DNA of 41,952 nt from an uncultured Methylococcaceae bacterium (GCA_903934035.1 CAIZMK010000177.1:1-41952), one strand, 5' to 3'. Shown: positions 28,310 to 35,865, numbered from the stretch's first letter. Notes: generated by a model from the letters alone, not told the origin. Numbers and translations are program-made.

Positions 28310-28816
28310 TTAGCTGTCGTCTAAATTTGATTCTTTTAAATACCGCTCACGGTAATACTGATCGATCTCTTCAGGATTATGTTGATAGGCTAGAAACTCA
28401 TCACGCCAGCTTTTTGCCTTCTCACAATGTGGATGGCATTGGTTTTGGATAGGACAATAGCGGCGTTCAATTTCATTAGTTATGGCTAAGGCCCATTGTA
28501 ATGAACCATTTGCCCACTCACAGTATTCGCACCATACTTTATCGGCAAAGCGTAAGTGGTTCAATCGATGGCGATCAAAATTAAAATAAGGCTTAGGGTC
28601 AATACGTTTTTGTTGTCGAATCCAAAAATATACGACATTAAAAAACATGAGGAACAAATATAAAGGTAATAGGGCGCAAGCAAACAATAGGATCAGGAGC
28701 ATGCCTAACAAAGGACCTATGGCCCCTAAGCGTTGCTTATGGATTTTATTTAATTGACGAATACATTGATCAATATTAGCTGTTTTTTTAGATGTTGATG
28801 TGTCCACGACTACCAT
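28310..28816 (-). CDS. Cys-rich small membrane protein, function unknown
   Basis: 168 residues. A long hydrophobic stretch (about 33-66) makes one or two membrane helices. The soluble C-terminal part is rich in Cys and aromatic residues: WCEYCEWANG (Cys96, Cys99) and YCPIQNQCHPHC (Cys121, Cys127, Cys131). The patterns 'C.YC.YANG' and 'YWCPIK' recur in an uncharacterised family of short bacterial membrane proteins that I recall but cannot name. The Cys/His set could bind a metal. It is the second gene of the operon; its start is 44 bp after the acyltransferase stop. Confidence 0.72.
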   Translation of the reverse strand: MVVVDTSTSKKTANIDQCIRQLNKIHKQRLGAIGPLLGMLLILLFACALLPLYLFLMFFNVVYFWIRQQKRIDPKPYFNFDRHRLNHLRFADKVWCEYCEWANGSLQWALAITNEIERRYCPIQNQCHPHCEKAKSWRDEFLAYQHNPEEIDQYYRERYLKESNLDDS

Positions 28817-28860
28817 CCTGAATAATATATGACGAATATTTCTGATTTTATTAGCTGATC

Positions 28861-30000
28861 TTAAGTGCCACTTTTACTGGAGAGTTGTTGGATTTCGGTA
28901 CCCATTACTCGTGTACATAAATTGCGACATATATTCATTAGTATCTTATTGGCAAGGGTGTGGTCGTATTTCAATAAGCGCGACAAAGAAGCTTCATCAA
29001 GGCTTAATAGTTTGACGTTATCAGTCGCGGCAATAATGTCGGCAGTCCTTGGTACATGTAAGAAAAAAGAAATTTCTCCGATAACATCGCCTGGATAAAT
29101 AACAGCTTGTAATTGACCATCACGTAATATTTCCAGTATGCCTGAGAGCAAAATAAACATGGTTTTTGCAGCATTATCTTTCTGAATAATATGAGTACCT
29201 TTTTTGCATTCAATAATGTGGCTTTTCTCTAACATGCGTTCAATTTCGTCTTGATCTAATGCGCTGAAAATTTTAGCTTCAGTGGTCACTAAGGGGTCTG
29301 CGCTGTCATAAATTTGTTTTAGGAAATCGGCCTTACCTAAAGTTGTTTGGCTGACTATGCTGGGATGCTGGGCAATTGTATTTTGTAGTACGTTCACGAA
29401 GCGACAATGGCTAAAATCTTCTTCTCTAGTTAACATATAAAATGGTGACCCCACGCGTTGCAGATGTTCATAATCACCGGTGATTAAAACCATCGGAATC
29501 ACAAGGCCAATCCCTGGGTAAGAATAGGTTTGAGTAAAAGGTCTAAAGCCAAGTTTTAAATATGAATTTAGGTGGTGTGGTTCGCAATTAAGTAATACCG
29601 CTTCTATATGATGGTCAAGTACAAAATGCATAACTTCTTTATACATACGCAAAGTTGCACTCCCACCTCGATAATGTTTATCCACCATCAGTCGCTCAAC
29701 AATACAAATCTGTTGTTGTTCCAAGGTTTCTAAAAAGGACGATAAATGATAGGCATCAATCATCAAAGGTGGAAAATCTTTATCGCGTCCCCAAAATAAT
29801 CTAAGCGTACCAATCGCTGCGCCATCTTTGATCGCAATAACGGCTCTTGCATAGTCATCATATTCATCTCTTAATTCTTTAAGATCATGGTCGCCCATGT
29901 CTTTAAAGCGCCCCATGTGCTCAACATACACTTTGTAGCGTAATTGATAGGAAGCTTTTAGCTCTTCTTCTGTTGCTGAAAATCTGACACCGTCTTGCAT
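28861..30000 (-). CDS. FeeM/AHL-synthase-like N-acyltransferase fused to a cyclic-nucleotide-binding domain
   Basis: 379 residues with two domains. Residues about 8-175 are a GNAT-type acyltransferase of the N-acyl amino acid synthase / acyl-homoserine lactone synthase branch: LKASYQLRYKVYVEHMGRF, DDYARAVIAI, GTLRLF, ICIVERLMVDKHYRGG and a C-terminal LKLGFRPF. Residues about 243-365 form a Crp-like cNMP-binding domain; GDVIGE (Glu309) and PRTAD (Arg318) supply the residues that usually contact the cyclic phosphate, so ligand binding is plausible. There is no DNA-binding helix-turn-helix. The ribosome site AGGTGA precedes the ATG. It is the first gene of a four-gene operon. The call by fold is good; acyl donor, acceptor and nucleotide are unknown. 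Confidence 0.8.
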   Translation of the reverse strand: MQDGVRFSATEEELKASYQLRYKVYVEHMGRFKDMGDHDLKELRDEYDDYARAVIAIKDGAAIGTLRLFWGRDKDFPPLMIDAYHLSSFLETLEQQQICIVERLMVDKHYRGGSATLRMYKEVMHFVLDHHIEAVLLNCEPHHLNSYLKLGFRPFTQTYSYPGIGLVIPMVLITGDYEHLQRVGSPFYMLTREEDFSHCRFVNVLQNTIAQHPSIVSQTTLGKADFLKQIYDSADPLVTTEAKIFSALDQDEIERMLEKSHIIECKKGTHIIQKDNAAKTMFILLSGILEILRDGQLQAVIYPGDVIGEISFFLHVPRTADIIAATDNVKLLSLDEASLSRLLKYDHTLANKILMNICRNLCTRVMGTEIQQLSSKSGT

Positions 30001-30167
30001 ATTTCACCTGCTTGATCGAACTGGTGCTACTTCACCCTAAGGAGATATGAGCTAAGTAGCAACAGTTGTTCAAATAAATAAGTTCGCCAAGTTCCACTCA
30101 ATTAAGTGAAAGGAGTTAACTCAAGAGCTGCTTAACTTGATAGCGCCATACCATTATTAATACAAAA

Positions 30168-31034
30168 TTAAGCGTGTATTGATGTTTTAGATTGTTTTTT
30201 ACGTCTGATAGTACCTAGGCCTAATAAGCCCAAACCCACTAATGCAAGGCTGGTTGGTTCTGGTACGTTGGCATTGCCGAAGATAATGTCTGCAGAGCCG
30301 TTGTTTGAAAAAGTATTGCTTCCGGTGACTGGGTCTGTGCTTTTAAAAGTCAAGGTATTATATTGCCCAGATTGTAATGATAAATTGTAAAAAGGACTTG
30401 GATCGACGAAATAATTGTTAGCGGCTGTTGTTATTAAGTTTAGAGTAGTGCCTAAAGCAAAAGAGCCTTGGCCAAAAACAGTGCCGCCTCCAAGTGCAGA
30501 ACCATAATAGGGAGGCCAAGCAAGTTCTTGTCCGGTACCTATGAGTGTAGTGCCCGTTGAGCCGGCAAAGATTGGTGTAAATACGCTGCTTCCGTCAGTT
30601 GGCAGGGTGCCTACGCTCATTGATGTAGCTCCACTAGTATAGTAAATACTTAAAGCTGAGCTTTGAGAGCTAGTGCCATCTGGATGGAATGTTGTTGTTC
30701 CTGCGACAGTAGAAAAAGTCCCATTAAATTGATCTGTTAGCCACAGACCTATTGGTAGGGTATAACTGTTACCAAGTCCGATATCAAAAAGTTGGCCCGC
30801 ATTCCAAAGAATAGACGCATTAAAAGTGCCATTAGTATTTAAAGTAACTATTTCATTGTAACCACCTACCAATTTGTCTCCAGTTAGGTCGCCGATGGTC
30901 GATGGGTTTTCACCTGAAACACCTGTGTTTGTAGGGTTTATTGTGAATGTAGGGTAGGCCATGGTGGTTGTGCTAGTGATAGCCAGAGTTGCTGTTAATG
31001 CTAGTGATAGCAACGATTTATTAAAGTTATTCAT
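30168..31034 (-). CDS. PEP-CTERM domain surface protein
   Basis: 288 residues from the ATG at 31034, which has GGAG 6 nt upstream; reading from a TTG four codons earlier would put the start inside the ribosome site. A Sec signal peptide (SLLSLALTATLAITSTTTMA) is followed by a Ser/Thr/Gly/Asn-rich, low-complexity beta-type body. The C-terminal sorting signal is VPEP (from residue 257), a hydrophobic LALVGLGLLGLG helix and an RRKKQSK tail. Exosortase recognises and cleaves this signal during export, often along with exopolysaccharide. No exosortase gene is in the window. It lies 168 bp upstream of the acyltransferase operon, same strand. Confidence 0.92.
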   Translation of the reverse strand: MNNFNKSLLSLALTATLAITSTTTMAYPTFTINPTNTGVSGENPSTIGDLTGDKLVGGYNEIVTLNTNGTFNASILWNAGQLFDIGLGNSYTLPIGLWLTDQFNGTFSTVAGTTTFHPDGTSSQSSALSIYYTSGATSMSVGTLPTDGSSVFTPIFAGSTGTTLIGTGQELAWPPYYGSALGGGTVFGQGSFALGTTLNLITTAANNYFVDPSPFYNLSLQSGQYNTLTFKSTDPVTGSNTFSNNGSADIIFGNANVPEPTSLALVGLGLLGLGTIRRKKQSKTSIHA

Positions 31035-31163
31035 AGATTTCTCCAAAAGTAATCAACTCGTTAACAGACATAGCATCTGTCTTAGGGTTAGAAGTTAGGT
31101 CAATTTAAAACTGCCGGTGAATTTGGTGGTAAGGACGCCGGGGTACAAATACTGTACATTGTG

Positions 31164-31192
31164 TTGAAAGCACAATTTATGCCAGATATAAT
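31164..31192 (+). promoter_or_regulatory. Consensus-like sigma70 promoter
   Basis: TTGAAA (31164-31169), 17-bp spacer, TATAAT (31187-31192). It is one of the best promoter matches in the window, yet points away from all recognised genes on this side. It would start RNA near 31199. Confidence 0.6.
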
Positions 31193-31224
31193 AAAAGCTA
31201 ATAGTTACAGTTTATTGGAGTAAT

Positions 31225-31371
31225 CTGTTTGAGATAAAGACTAAGCTTAGGTTATCGATTGTCAGAGTTGTAAAAAAAATAGACACTTTTGACGTTAGTA
31301 TTGATTCAAAAGCGCTAACAATTATCAGTGTTTTATGTTGCTTGATGGCCGTAACAGTCTATGTTTTATGA
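31225..31371 (+). CDS. Possible 48-residue tail-anchored small protein with non-ATG start
   Basis: The frame beginning CTG at 31225 (FEIKTKLRLSIVRVVKKID...) runs to TGA at 31369-31371. It has a basic amphipathic N-terminus and a C-terminal membrane helix (LTIISVLCCLMAVTVYVL). TTGGAG lies just upstream (31215-31220, 4 nt before CTG), and the promoter above would drive it. There is no in-frame ATG, GTG or TTG after the upstream stop, so initiation would need CTG or another rare start. Not recognised. Confidence 0.3.
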   Translation: MFEIKTKLRLSIVRVVKKIDTFDVSIDSKALTIISVLCCLMAVTVYVL

Positions 31372-31836
31372 GATTTAACAACGGATGATGAGGTTACGAT
31401 TTTGATTTTATGATTAGGTAGGATTGTTTTTTGTGAAAAATTAGAATGATAGGTCAGATTGGCGTGTAAAAAATTCTGACGCTATTGGACTGATTCTTTA
31501 GAAATCGACTGATGATAATCGTCTGCTTTTAAATAGCTTAACAACTTACGTTGAGACACAATAAAAAACGAATATTTTTGACTCTTTTTTGGGGGGTAAT
31601 CTAATCGGCAGCTTAGCATAATAATACTTATGCTTATTTTCGAGGTATTGATAGCTTTTATTTAGTTGGCTTTTAAGGTACTAAGTCTGAGCAATCCATG
31701 TCGAGATTATTAGTTTTGATATATGTTCCAATCAATCATAGAGTGCAATAAAAATCAATTTGTAGCTTTGTTGTTAAGTGGGAGCGACTTTAGTTTCATG
31801 TAGTTGGCTCCCACTGTAAGCTATATCTTCAAATTT

Positions 31837-32841
31837 TTAGTTGAAAGTTGTGCCAGGTGTGGCAGGCAAAACTGGCATTTTTTGTTTAGGGAATTCACCT
31901 GTTAAACTATTTAAAAAAGCCACAATATCTGCAACTTGCTCTTTAGTTAAATCTTTGTCTAGTTGCAGTTTTCCCATAATGAGTACAGCTTCATCTAAAG
32001 TTTTAACGGAACCGTTATGAAAATAAGGAGCAGTTAAAGCAATATTGCGTAAAGTTGGGACTTTCCATAAATGCTCGTCTTCGGCTTTTTTGGTCACTTC
32101 TGCTAGTCCTTTATCATTTTTAAAATGATATTTGGCAGCAAAATAAGGATTGCTATGCATAGGGAAAGGTTGGAACATGCCAGGGCCATTAAATGCTGGG
32201 CCACTATGGCAGCTAGTACAGCCTAACTCTTGAGCGCTATTCATTCCGCGCACTTGTTGTTCTGTCAAAGCAGATTTATCGCCTGCGACGTACTTATCAT
32301 AAGGGCTGTGAGGAGTGATTAAGGTTCTTTCATAAGCGGCAATGGCTTTAGTCGCGTTGTCTTTAGAAATAGAATCTTTGCCAAATGCGAGTTCAAAAGC
32401 TTTAGCGTAACCATCGATGCTTTTTAAGCGGGCAACGACTTCATCCCAACTTTTCATACCCATTTCAATAGGGTTGGTAACAGGTCCTGCTGCTTGCGCT
32501 TCAAGACTAGCTGCTCTGCCATCCCAAAATTGAACAGCGTTAAAAGCTGAATTCCAAACGGTAGGTGCACTGCGACCACCGGTTTGACCATTTACGCCCA
32601 TAGAGTTAGGACGATTGTCTTCGCCACCTAACATAGTATTGTGGCAAGAGGCGCAAGAGACAGTGCCAGTAGAAGAAAGGCGAGGGTCATGATAAAGCAT
32701 TTTGCCTAGTTCAATTTTTTCTTCTGTCGTTGGGTTGTCAGCAGGAGCGGGTGCTGAAGTGGGTAATGTTTCCCAAGCCGTCGCTACGGAAATAGAACCT
32801 ATTAAGGTTAGCGCTGTTACCAGTGCACGAATTTTAAACAT
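31837..32841 (-). CDS. Diheme cytochrome c peroxidase (MauG/CcpA family)
   Basis: 334 residues from the ATG at 32841, preceded by GGAGG at 5 nt; a TTG four codons earlier is part of the ribosome site. The signal peptide spans about 1-22. The two heme c motifs are CASCH at 63-67 and CTSCH at 208-212, the spacing of bacterial cytochrome c peroxidases. QFWDGRAASLEAQA and TLRNIALTAPYFHNGSVKTL are family signatures. It reduces hydrogen peroxide in the periplasm with electrons from small cytochromes. Family members in methanotrophs can have other roles; no mau or mbn genes are seen nearby. Confidence 0.93.
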   Translation of the reverse strand: MFKIRALVTALTLIGSISVATAWETLPTSAPAPADNPTTEEKIELGKMLYHDPRLSSTGTVSCASCHNTMLGGEDNRPNSMGVNGQTGGRSAPTVWNSAFNAVQFWDGRAASLEAQAAGPVTNPIEMGMKSWDEVVARLKSIDGYAKAFELAFGKDSISKDNATKAIAAYERTLITPHSPYDKYVAGDKSALTEQQVRGMNSAQELGCTSCHSGPAFNGPGMFQPFPMHSNPYFAAKYHFKNDKGLAEVTKKAEDEHLWKVPTLRNIALTAPYFHNGSVKTLDEAVLIMGKLQLDKDLTKEQVADIVAFLNSLTGEFPKQKMPVLPATPGTTFN

Positions 32842-33068
32842 ACTATCCTCCAAATATAATTTTATGTGTGATCAGTTTGAGGCCGATTTTGTTCTTTGTA
32901 GCCTAATTATCGTCCGGTTAACTTATATACCGCTTTGAATTGTAAAATATAAAGCTAACAAGATACAATTAAATTACTATACTGACACTAGATAAGTTAT
33001 TTTTTAGCTAAAAATGAACTGGTTTCATGTAAATTATGGTGCTCTTATACAGTGTATATAATGTTTAT

Positions 33069-33111
33069 TTGTAGGGGCGAATTTACGTGGCGAATGAATT
33101 CGCCCCTACAA
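33069..33111. repeat. GTAG palindrome
   Basis: TTGTAGGGGCGAATT (33069-33083) is exactly inverted at 33097-33111, with a 13-nt loop. Its arm resembles the inner arm of the MITE-like elements (GTAGGGGCGTATTG) and belongs to the same GTAG-headed class. Confidence 0.7.
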
Positions 33112-33186
33112 GATCAACATCTTTGTATCAAGGCTATCATCAGGCTACACATTATAATATTTCGATTTTGATCAAAAATAATATTC

Positions 33187-33210
33187 ATTAATTAATTAAT
33201 TAATTAATTA
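33187..33210. repeat. Tetranucleotide tract (ATTA)6
   Basis: Six perfect ATTA units, followed by ATAA. The tract ends about 72 bp upstream of the start of the small ORF at 33282. Tracts like this can vary by slipped-strand pairing. Confidence 0.8.
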
Positions 33211-33281
33211 ATAAGCATAAATAATGAAATGATAAACAATAGTCCCATTCATTATGTCGATTTTATTAAACCGCTTCAGTT

Positions 33282-33434
33282 ATGATGCTTCGAATAAAAT
33301 GTTTTTTTGTGTTGTTACTGCTTATGATTTTAGATACGGCACCCGTTCCAGTGGTCGGTTTTATTGCCATGTATGTATTATTAGCAAGACCTTTGTGGTT
33401 TAAAATTCTTGTTGATAAGCTTTATGGGGCATAG
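33282..33434 (+). CDS. Small membrane protein, 49-50 residues
   Basis: Two adjacent in-frame ATGs (33282, 33285) open MLRIKCFFVLLLLMILDTAP...PVVGFIAMYVLLARPLWFK...LYGA, ending TAG at 33432. It is a short basic N-terminus, a hydrophobic helix, a DTAPVPV turn and a second hydrophobic helix with an aromatic/basic end: a hairpin membrane protein. The stop codon is 3 bp from the end of the converging Trp-rich gene, a tight fit that supports reality. The ribosome site is poor. Not recognised by name. Confidence 0.5.
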   Translation: MMLRIKCFFVLLLLMILDTAPVPVVGFIAMYVLLARPLWFKILVDKLYGA

Positions 33435-33436
33435 TT

Positions 33437-33667
33437 TTAACGCCAGCCTGGCAGCCAACAGCTAAGGTCTTTTAGTTCCCTCCAATCAAGTTCATAAAGG
33501 TTATGGTTAATGACAGCTTCTAATAGGCAGGAGATGATTTGTTCTTGCTCATCTCTAATGACTTCAGTGACTATAAAGTGCTTTTCTTTATGATGTGGAT
33601 TTACCGAGGTCCATTTGCTGAGTATTAGTTTTTCAGGATTAATTTGCGTGCAGGCTGGCTTAGTCAT
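33437..33667 (-). CDS. Small Trp-rich protein (TIGR02450 type)
   Basis: 76 residues: NPEKLILSKWTSVNPHHKEKHFIVTEV near the N-terminus, CLLEAVINHN, and WRELKDLSCWLPGWR at the end, which together fit the TIGR02450 small Trp-rich family, whose function is unknown. The ATG overlaps the end of the epimerase gene by 8 bp, so the two are coupled. Confidence 0.8.
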   Translation of the reverse strand: MTKPACTQINPEKLILSKWTSVNPHHKEKHFIVTEVIRDEQEQIISCLLEAVINHNLYELDWRELKDLSCWLPGWR

Positions 33668-34565
33668 GATGTGAGCTAATTTCTGTTAAAGCTGATAAAA
33701 GTTCTGAATATTCAAAATGAAAATTTTCAGCTAACAAGCGCTCAGGTAATACCCGCTGGCTTGCTAAGATTAAATCTGACCTTTCACCTAAGAGCATTTT
33801 TAATAGCCATGCAGGTGCCGGTAATAAAGCAGGGCGCTTTAAATGCTTGGACAAAATTTTTGTAAAATCACTGTTTGTCACTGGATGAGGTGCTGTTGCA
33901 TTGTAAGCGCCTTGCATAGACTTATTGTTGATCATGAATTTTGCGATATTGACCCAATCGGCTCTATGTATCCATGACATCCATTGCTGACCATTGCCCA
34001 GAATTCCGCCTAATCCTAATTTGAAAGGAATTTGCATTCGTTGCAATAAGCCTCCGTCATGGCCTAATACTAACCCCGTTCTAATCAGGCAAACTCTGAC
34101 GCCAAATTTTTCTGCTTGAAGCGCGGTGCTTTCCCAGTCGGCACATAAGCGCTGTGAAAAATCAGCTTGTACAGGCGATGATTCGTTTAATTCCTGATTG
34201 CCTTGATCGCCATAATAGCCAATTGCAGAACTGCTGATAAATAATTCGGGTTTAATGCTGGCTTGTTCTATGTAAGTTATTAATTGTTCGGTGAGCGTAA
34301 TTCTGCTGTCTCTGATTAATTGTTTTCGGGCATCGCTCCAATGATTGTCAAAAATGGCTGCGCCAGCAAGATTAATAATGATTTCAAAGTTATGGTCTGG
34401 CTTCAATAGATCGATATTCGATAATGCTGTTACTTCATTGTTGAATATTTTATTGATAGTGTCAGGTGTGCGGCTTAAGACCGTTATTTTATGGCTCTCT
34501 TTTTGTAGATGCTTGATTAAGGTGCGGCCAATAAAGCCGGTACCGCCAGTGATTAATATATTCAT
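33660..34565 (-). CDS. TIGR01777 (YfcH-like) NAD-dependent epimerase family protein
   Basis: 301 residues. The Rossmann motif GGTGFIGRTL is near the N-terminus, then VTVLSRTP, NLAGA, SSSAIGYYGDQG (typical of TIGR01777/SDR39U1) and the C-terminal DUF1731 region with RPALLPAPAWLLKMLLGE and QRVLPERLLA. The physiological substrate of this family is not established. Coupled to the small Trp-rich gene downstream. Confidence 0.88.
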   Translation of the reverse strand: MNILITGGTGFIGRTLIKHLQKESHKITVLSRTPDTINKIFNNEVTALSNIDLLKPDHNFEIIINLAGAAIFDNHWSDARKQLIRDSRITLTEQLITYIEQASIKPELFISSSAIGYYGDQGNQELNESSPVQADFSQRLCADWESTALQAEKFGVRVCLIRTGLVLGHDGGLLQRMQIPFKLGLGGILGNGQQWMSWIHRADWVNIAKFMINNKSMQGAYNATAPHPVTNSDFTKILSKHLKRPALLPAPAWLLKMLLGERSDLILASQRVLPERLLAENFHFEYSELLSALTEISSHHD

Positions 34566-34630
34566 TGTGTGTTCCTATAGTAGTAAATGATTTCCAAGAA
34601 AATATTGTACATGTTTTGTCCAATTATTAT

Positions 34631-34659
34631 TTGACAAAATCAACTTTGGCGAGTAATTT
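34631..34659 (+). promoter_or_regulatory. Sigma70 promoter of candidate sRNA
   Basis: TTGACA (34631-34636), 17-bp spacer, TAATTT (34654-34659). The -35 is perfect. No ORF follows before a terminator at 34756-34790. Confidence 0.55.
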
Positions 34660-34665
34660 ATTAAC

Positions 34666-34790
34666 ACAGTCGTTAGGACACACCCTTTTTAAGATTGTTA
34701 AAGCTCATCAAAGCTATTGATGAAAAGTGAATTGACTAAATGTCCTCCTCTATAAGTCCTCCCGCTCAGTAATTGGGAGGGCTTTTTTTT
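34666..34790 (+). ncRNA. Candidate small RNA, about 125 nt
   Basis: Bounded by the promoter at 34631-34659 (predicted start about 34666) and a Rho-independent terminator ending at 34790. No ORF with a ribosome site lies between. It carries two C-rich TCCTCC motifs (34743-34748; 34757-34763) of the type sRNAs use to pair with Shine-Dalgarno sequences. I do not recognise it as a known RNA family. Confidence 0.45.
34756..34790 (+). terminator. Rho-independent terminator of candidate sRNA
   Basis: GTCCTCCC (34756-34763) pairs with GGGAGGGC (34775-34782; one G-U) across an 11-nt loop, followed by eight T. No annotated gene precedes it on this strand. Confidence 0.8.
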
Positions 34791-34927
34791 ATAAAGTTAT
34801 TTCCCATCAAATTAAGCACTGTATTAGACTATTCCATGAATCACATACGAACTTAGTGGTTGTAGTTTTAGCCCTATATTGCCGCCTTATTTACCTCTGT
34901 CTAAATTAAGTTTTTAATCTTTTTTTC

Positions 34928-35118
34928 GGCTCTATGTGATTCCTAGTGGCTAGCGTTCTAATAAAGTCGACTCATTGGTGAAACTTTTGTTTATCATTTT
35001 ATTATTTATGTTTATTGATTCATGAATATTATCTCTTATCAAAAACGCTATATGATAATACCTTGTATGATGTAAGCCTTGATACGTGGATCATTGTCGC
35101 TACGATTCACATAGAGCC
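34928..35118. repeat. 12-bp inverted repeat, 167 bp apart, flanked by T-runs
   Basis: GGCTCTATGTGA (34928-34939) and TCACATAGAGCC (35107-35118). The outer side of the left copy has a run of T before it, the right copy is followed by TTTTTTAT. It could be the ends of a small unknown element or a distant pairing. Confidence 0.4.
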
Positions 35119-35412
35119 TTTTTTATTTGGCTGTACAACTCCGTTGTTCGTTAAGTATTTTAGTTCTTACTGATTGTTCGGGTTTAATATTAATCGGGTT
35201 ATTTGATGTGTATGCCTAGGTCAATTTAGATAGAATAGATAATTAATTATGGATTAAGGCTAATCAATAAAATTTGTCTGTATCCTAAGAATCTATAAAC
35301 CTAGTGATTTACCTATCTTTTAGTTTGTTTAGCGATGTGGTTTTATGGATAATGTAAACACGAATGGATGATTTAAAGTTGATTTAATCGTTTCAATACA
35401 AGGCAGGGGATT

Positions 35413-35649
35413 ATGACAGAATTAATGAGTAAAGGAATTGAGCTAATGTTGGCAGGAATGACGATAGTATTCCTGTTTTTGACTATGTTAGTGGTTGCCA
35501 TTAATATGATGTCATCGTTTATAGAAAGATTTTTTCCAGAAACGCCAAACTTAGCTGGAACAGCAGCGACCTCATCGAGTGGCATTGATAAAAATATTAT
35601 TGCTGCAATTACTGCAGCCGTGCATCAGCATCGTAATAAACAACAATAA
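35413..35649 (+). CDS. oadG: Oxaloacetate decarboxylase gamma subunit
   Basis: 78 residues. One N-terminal membrane helix (LMLAGMTIVFLFLTMLVVAINMM) and a short soluble tail with the Thr/Ser/Ala linker and a C-terminal HQHRNKQQ with His residues, as in OadG, which binds zinc and holds the complex together. GCAGGGGATT precedes the ATG. 216 bp without a gene separate it from oadA, an unusual gap for this operon. Confidence 0.85.
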   Translation: MTELMSKGIELMLAGMTIVFLFLTMLVVAINMMSSFIERFFPETPNLAGTAATSSSGIDKNIIAAITAAVHQHRNKQQ

Positions 35650-35865
35650 AAGCTTTGATTACTGATTTACATACTGAATGTTCATGGTTATCTTGGTTTT
35701 AAAGAACCCTTAAAGATTAAGAAAATACTGTTTCATTGCTAGTAATAATGCCGTGACAACATTATGAAAATGCCTTAATCAAGCTTTTATTATAGAATGA
35801 ATGTGAACGACTCAAAAGGTCAATAGATTAAACACCTTTATAAGGTTATCGGAGAACTAGTAACA

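Larger units (their letters stand above)
31047..31836. other. 790-bp gap, no clear gene; promoter and a possible small ORF
   Basis: Between the starts/ends of two minus-strand genes (PEP-CTERM and peroxidase). The only strong signals are a plus-strand promoter (31164-31192), a ribosome site and a 48-codon frame (31225-31371). The remaining 460 bp up to 31836 are AT-rich and show no repeat or convincing ORF. Confidence 0.5.
32842..33281. other. 440-bp gap with palindrome and tetranucleotide repeat
   Basis: Upstream of the peroxidase (minus) and of a small plus-strand ORF. It holds a GTAG palindrome (33069-33111) and an (ATTA)6 tract (33187-33210). No other gene seen. Confidence 0.5.
34566..35412. 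other. 847-bp gap: candidate sRNA and inverted repeat, no protein gene
   Basis: Contains a promoter-terminator pair (34631-34790) and a 12-bp inverted repeat with T-runs (34928-35118). The rest is AT-rich with only tiny ORFs. Confidence 0.5.

Noticed and set aside
28861-30000. Canonical quorum-sensing LuxI gene
   Set aside because: No LuxR-type regulator is present and the protein has an extra cNMP-binding domain; only the fold family is shared.
32842-32853. TTG start four codons upstream of the peroxidase ATG (and the same at the PEP-CTERM gene, 31035-31046)
   Set aside because: In both cases the TTGGAG is the Shine-Dalgarno sequence itself; the ATG 5-6 nt downstream is the real start.
33150-33185. 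Possible FNR/ANR site (TTTTGATCAAAA) upstream of the diheme peroxidase
   Set aside because: It is a palindrome around GATC, not TTGAT-N4-ATCAA, and lies over 300 bp from the peroxidase start.
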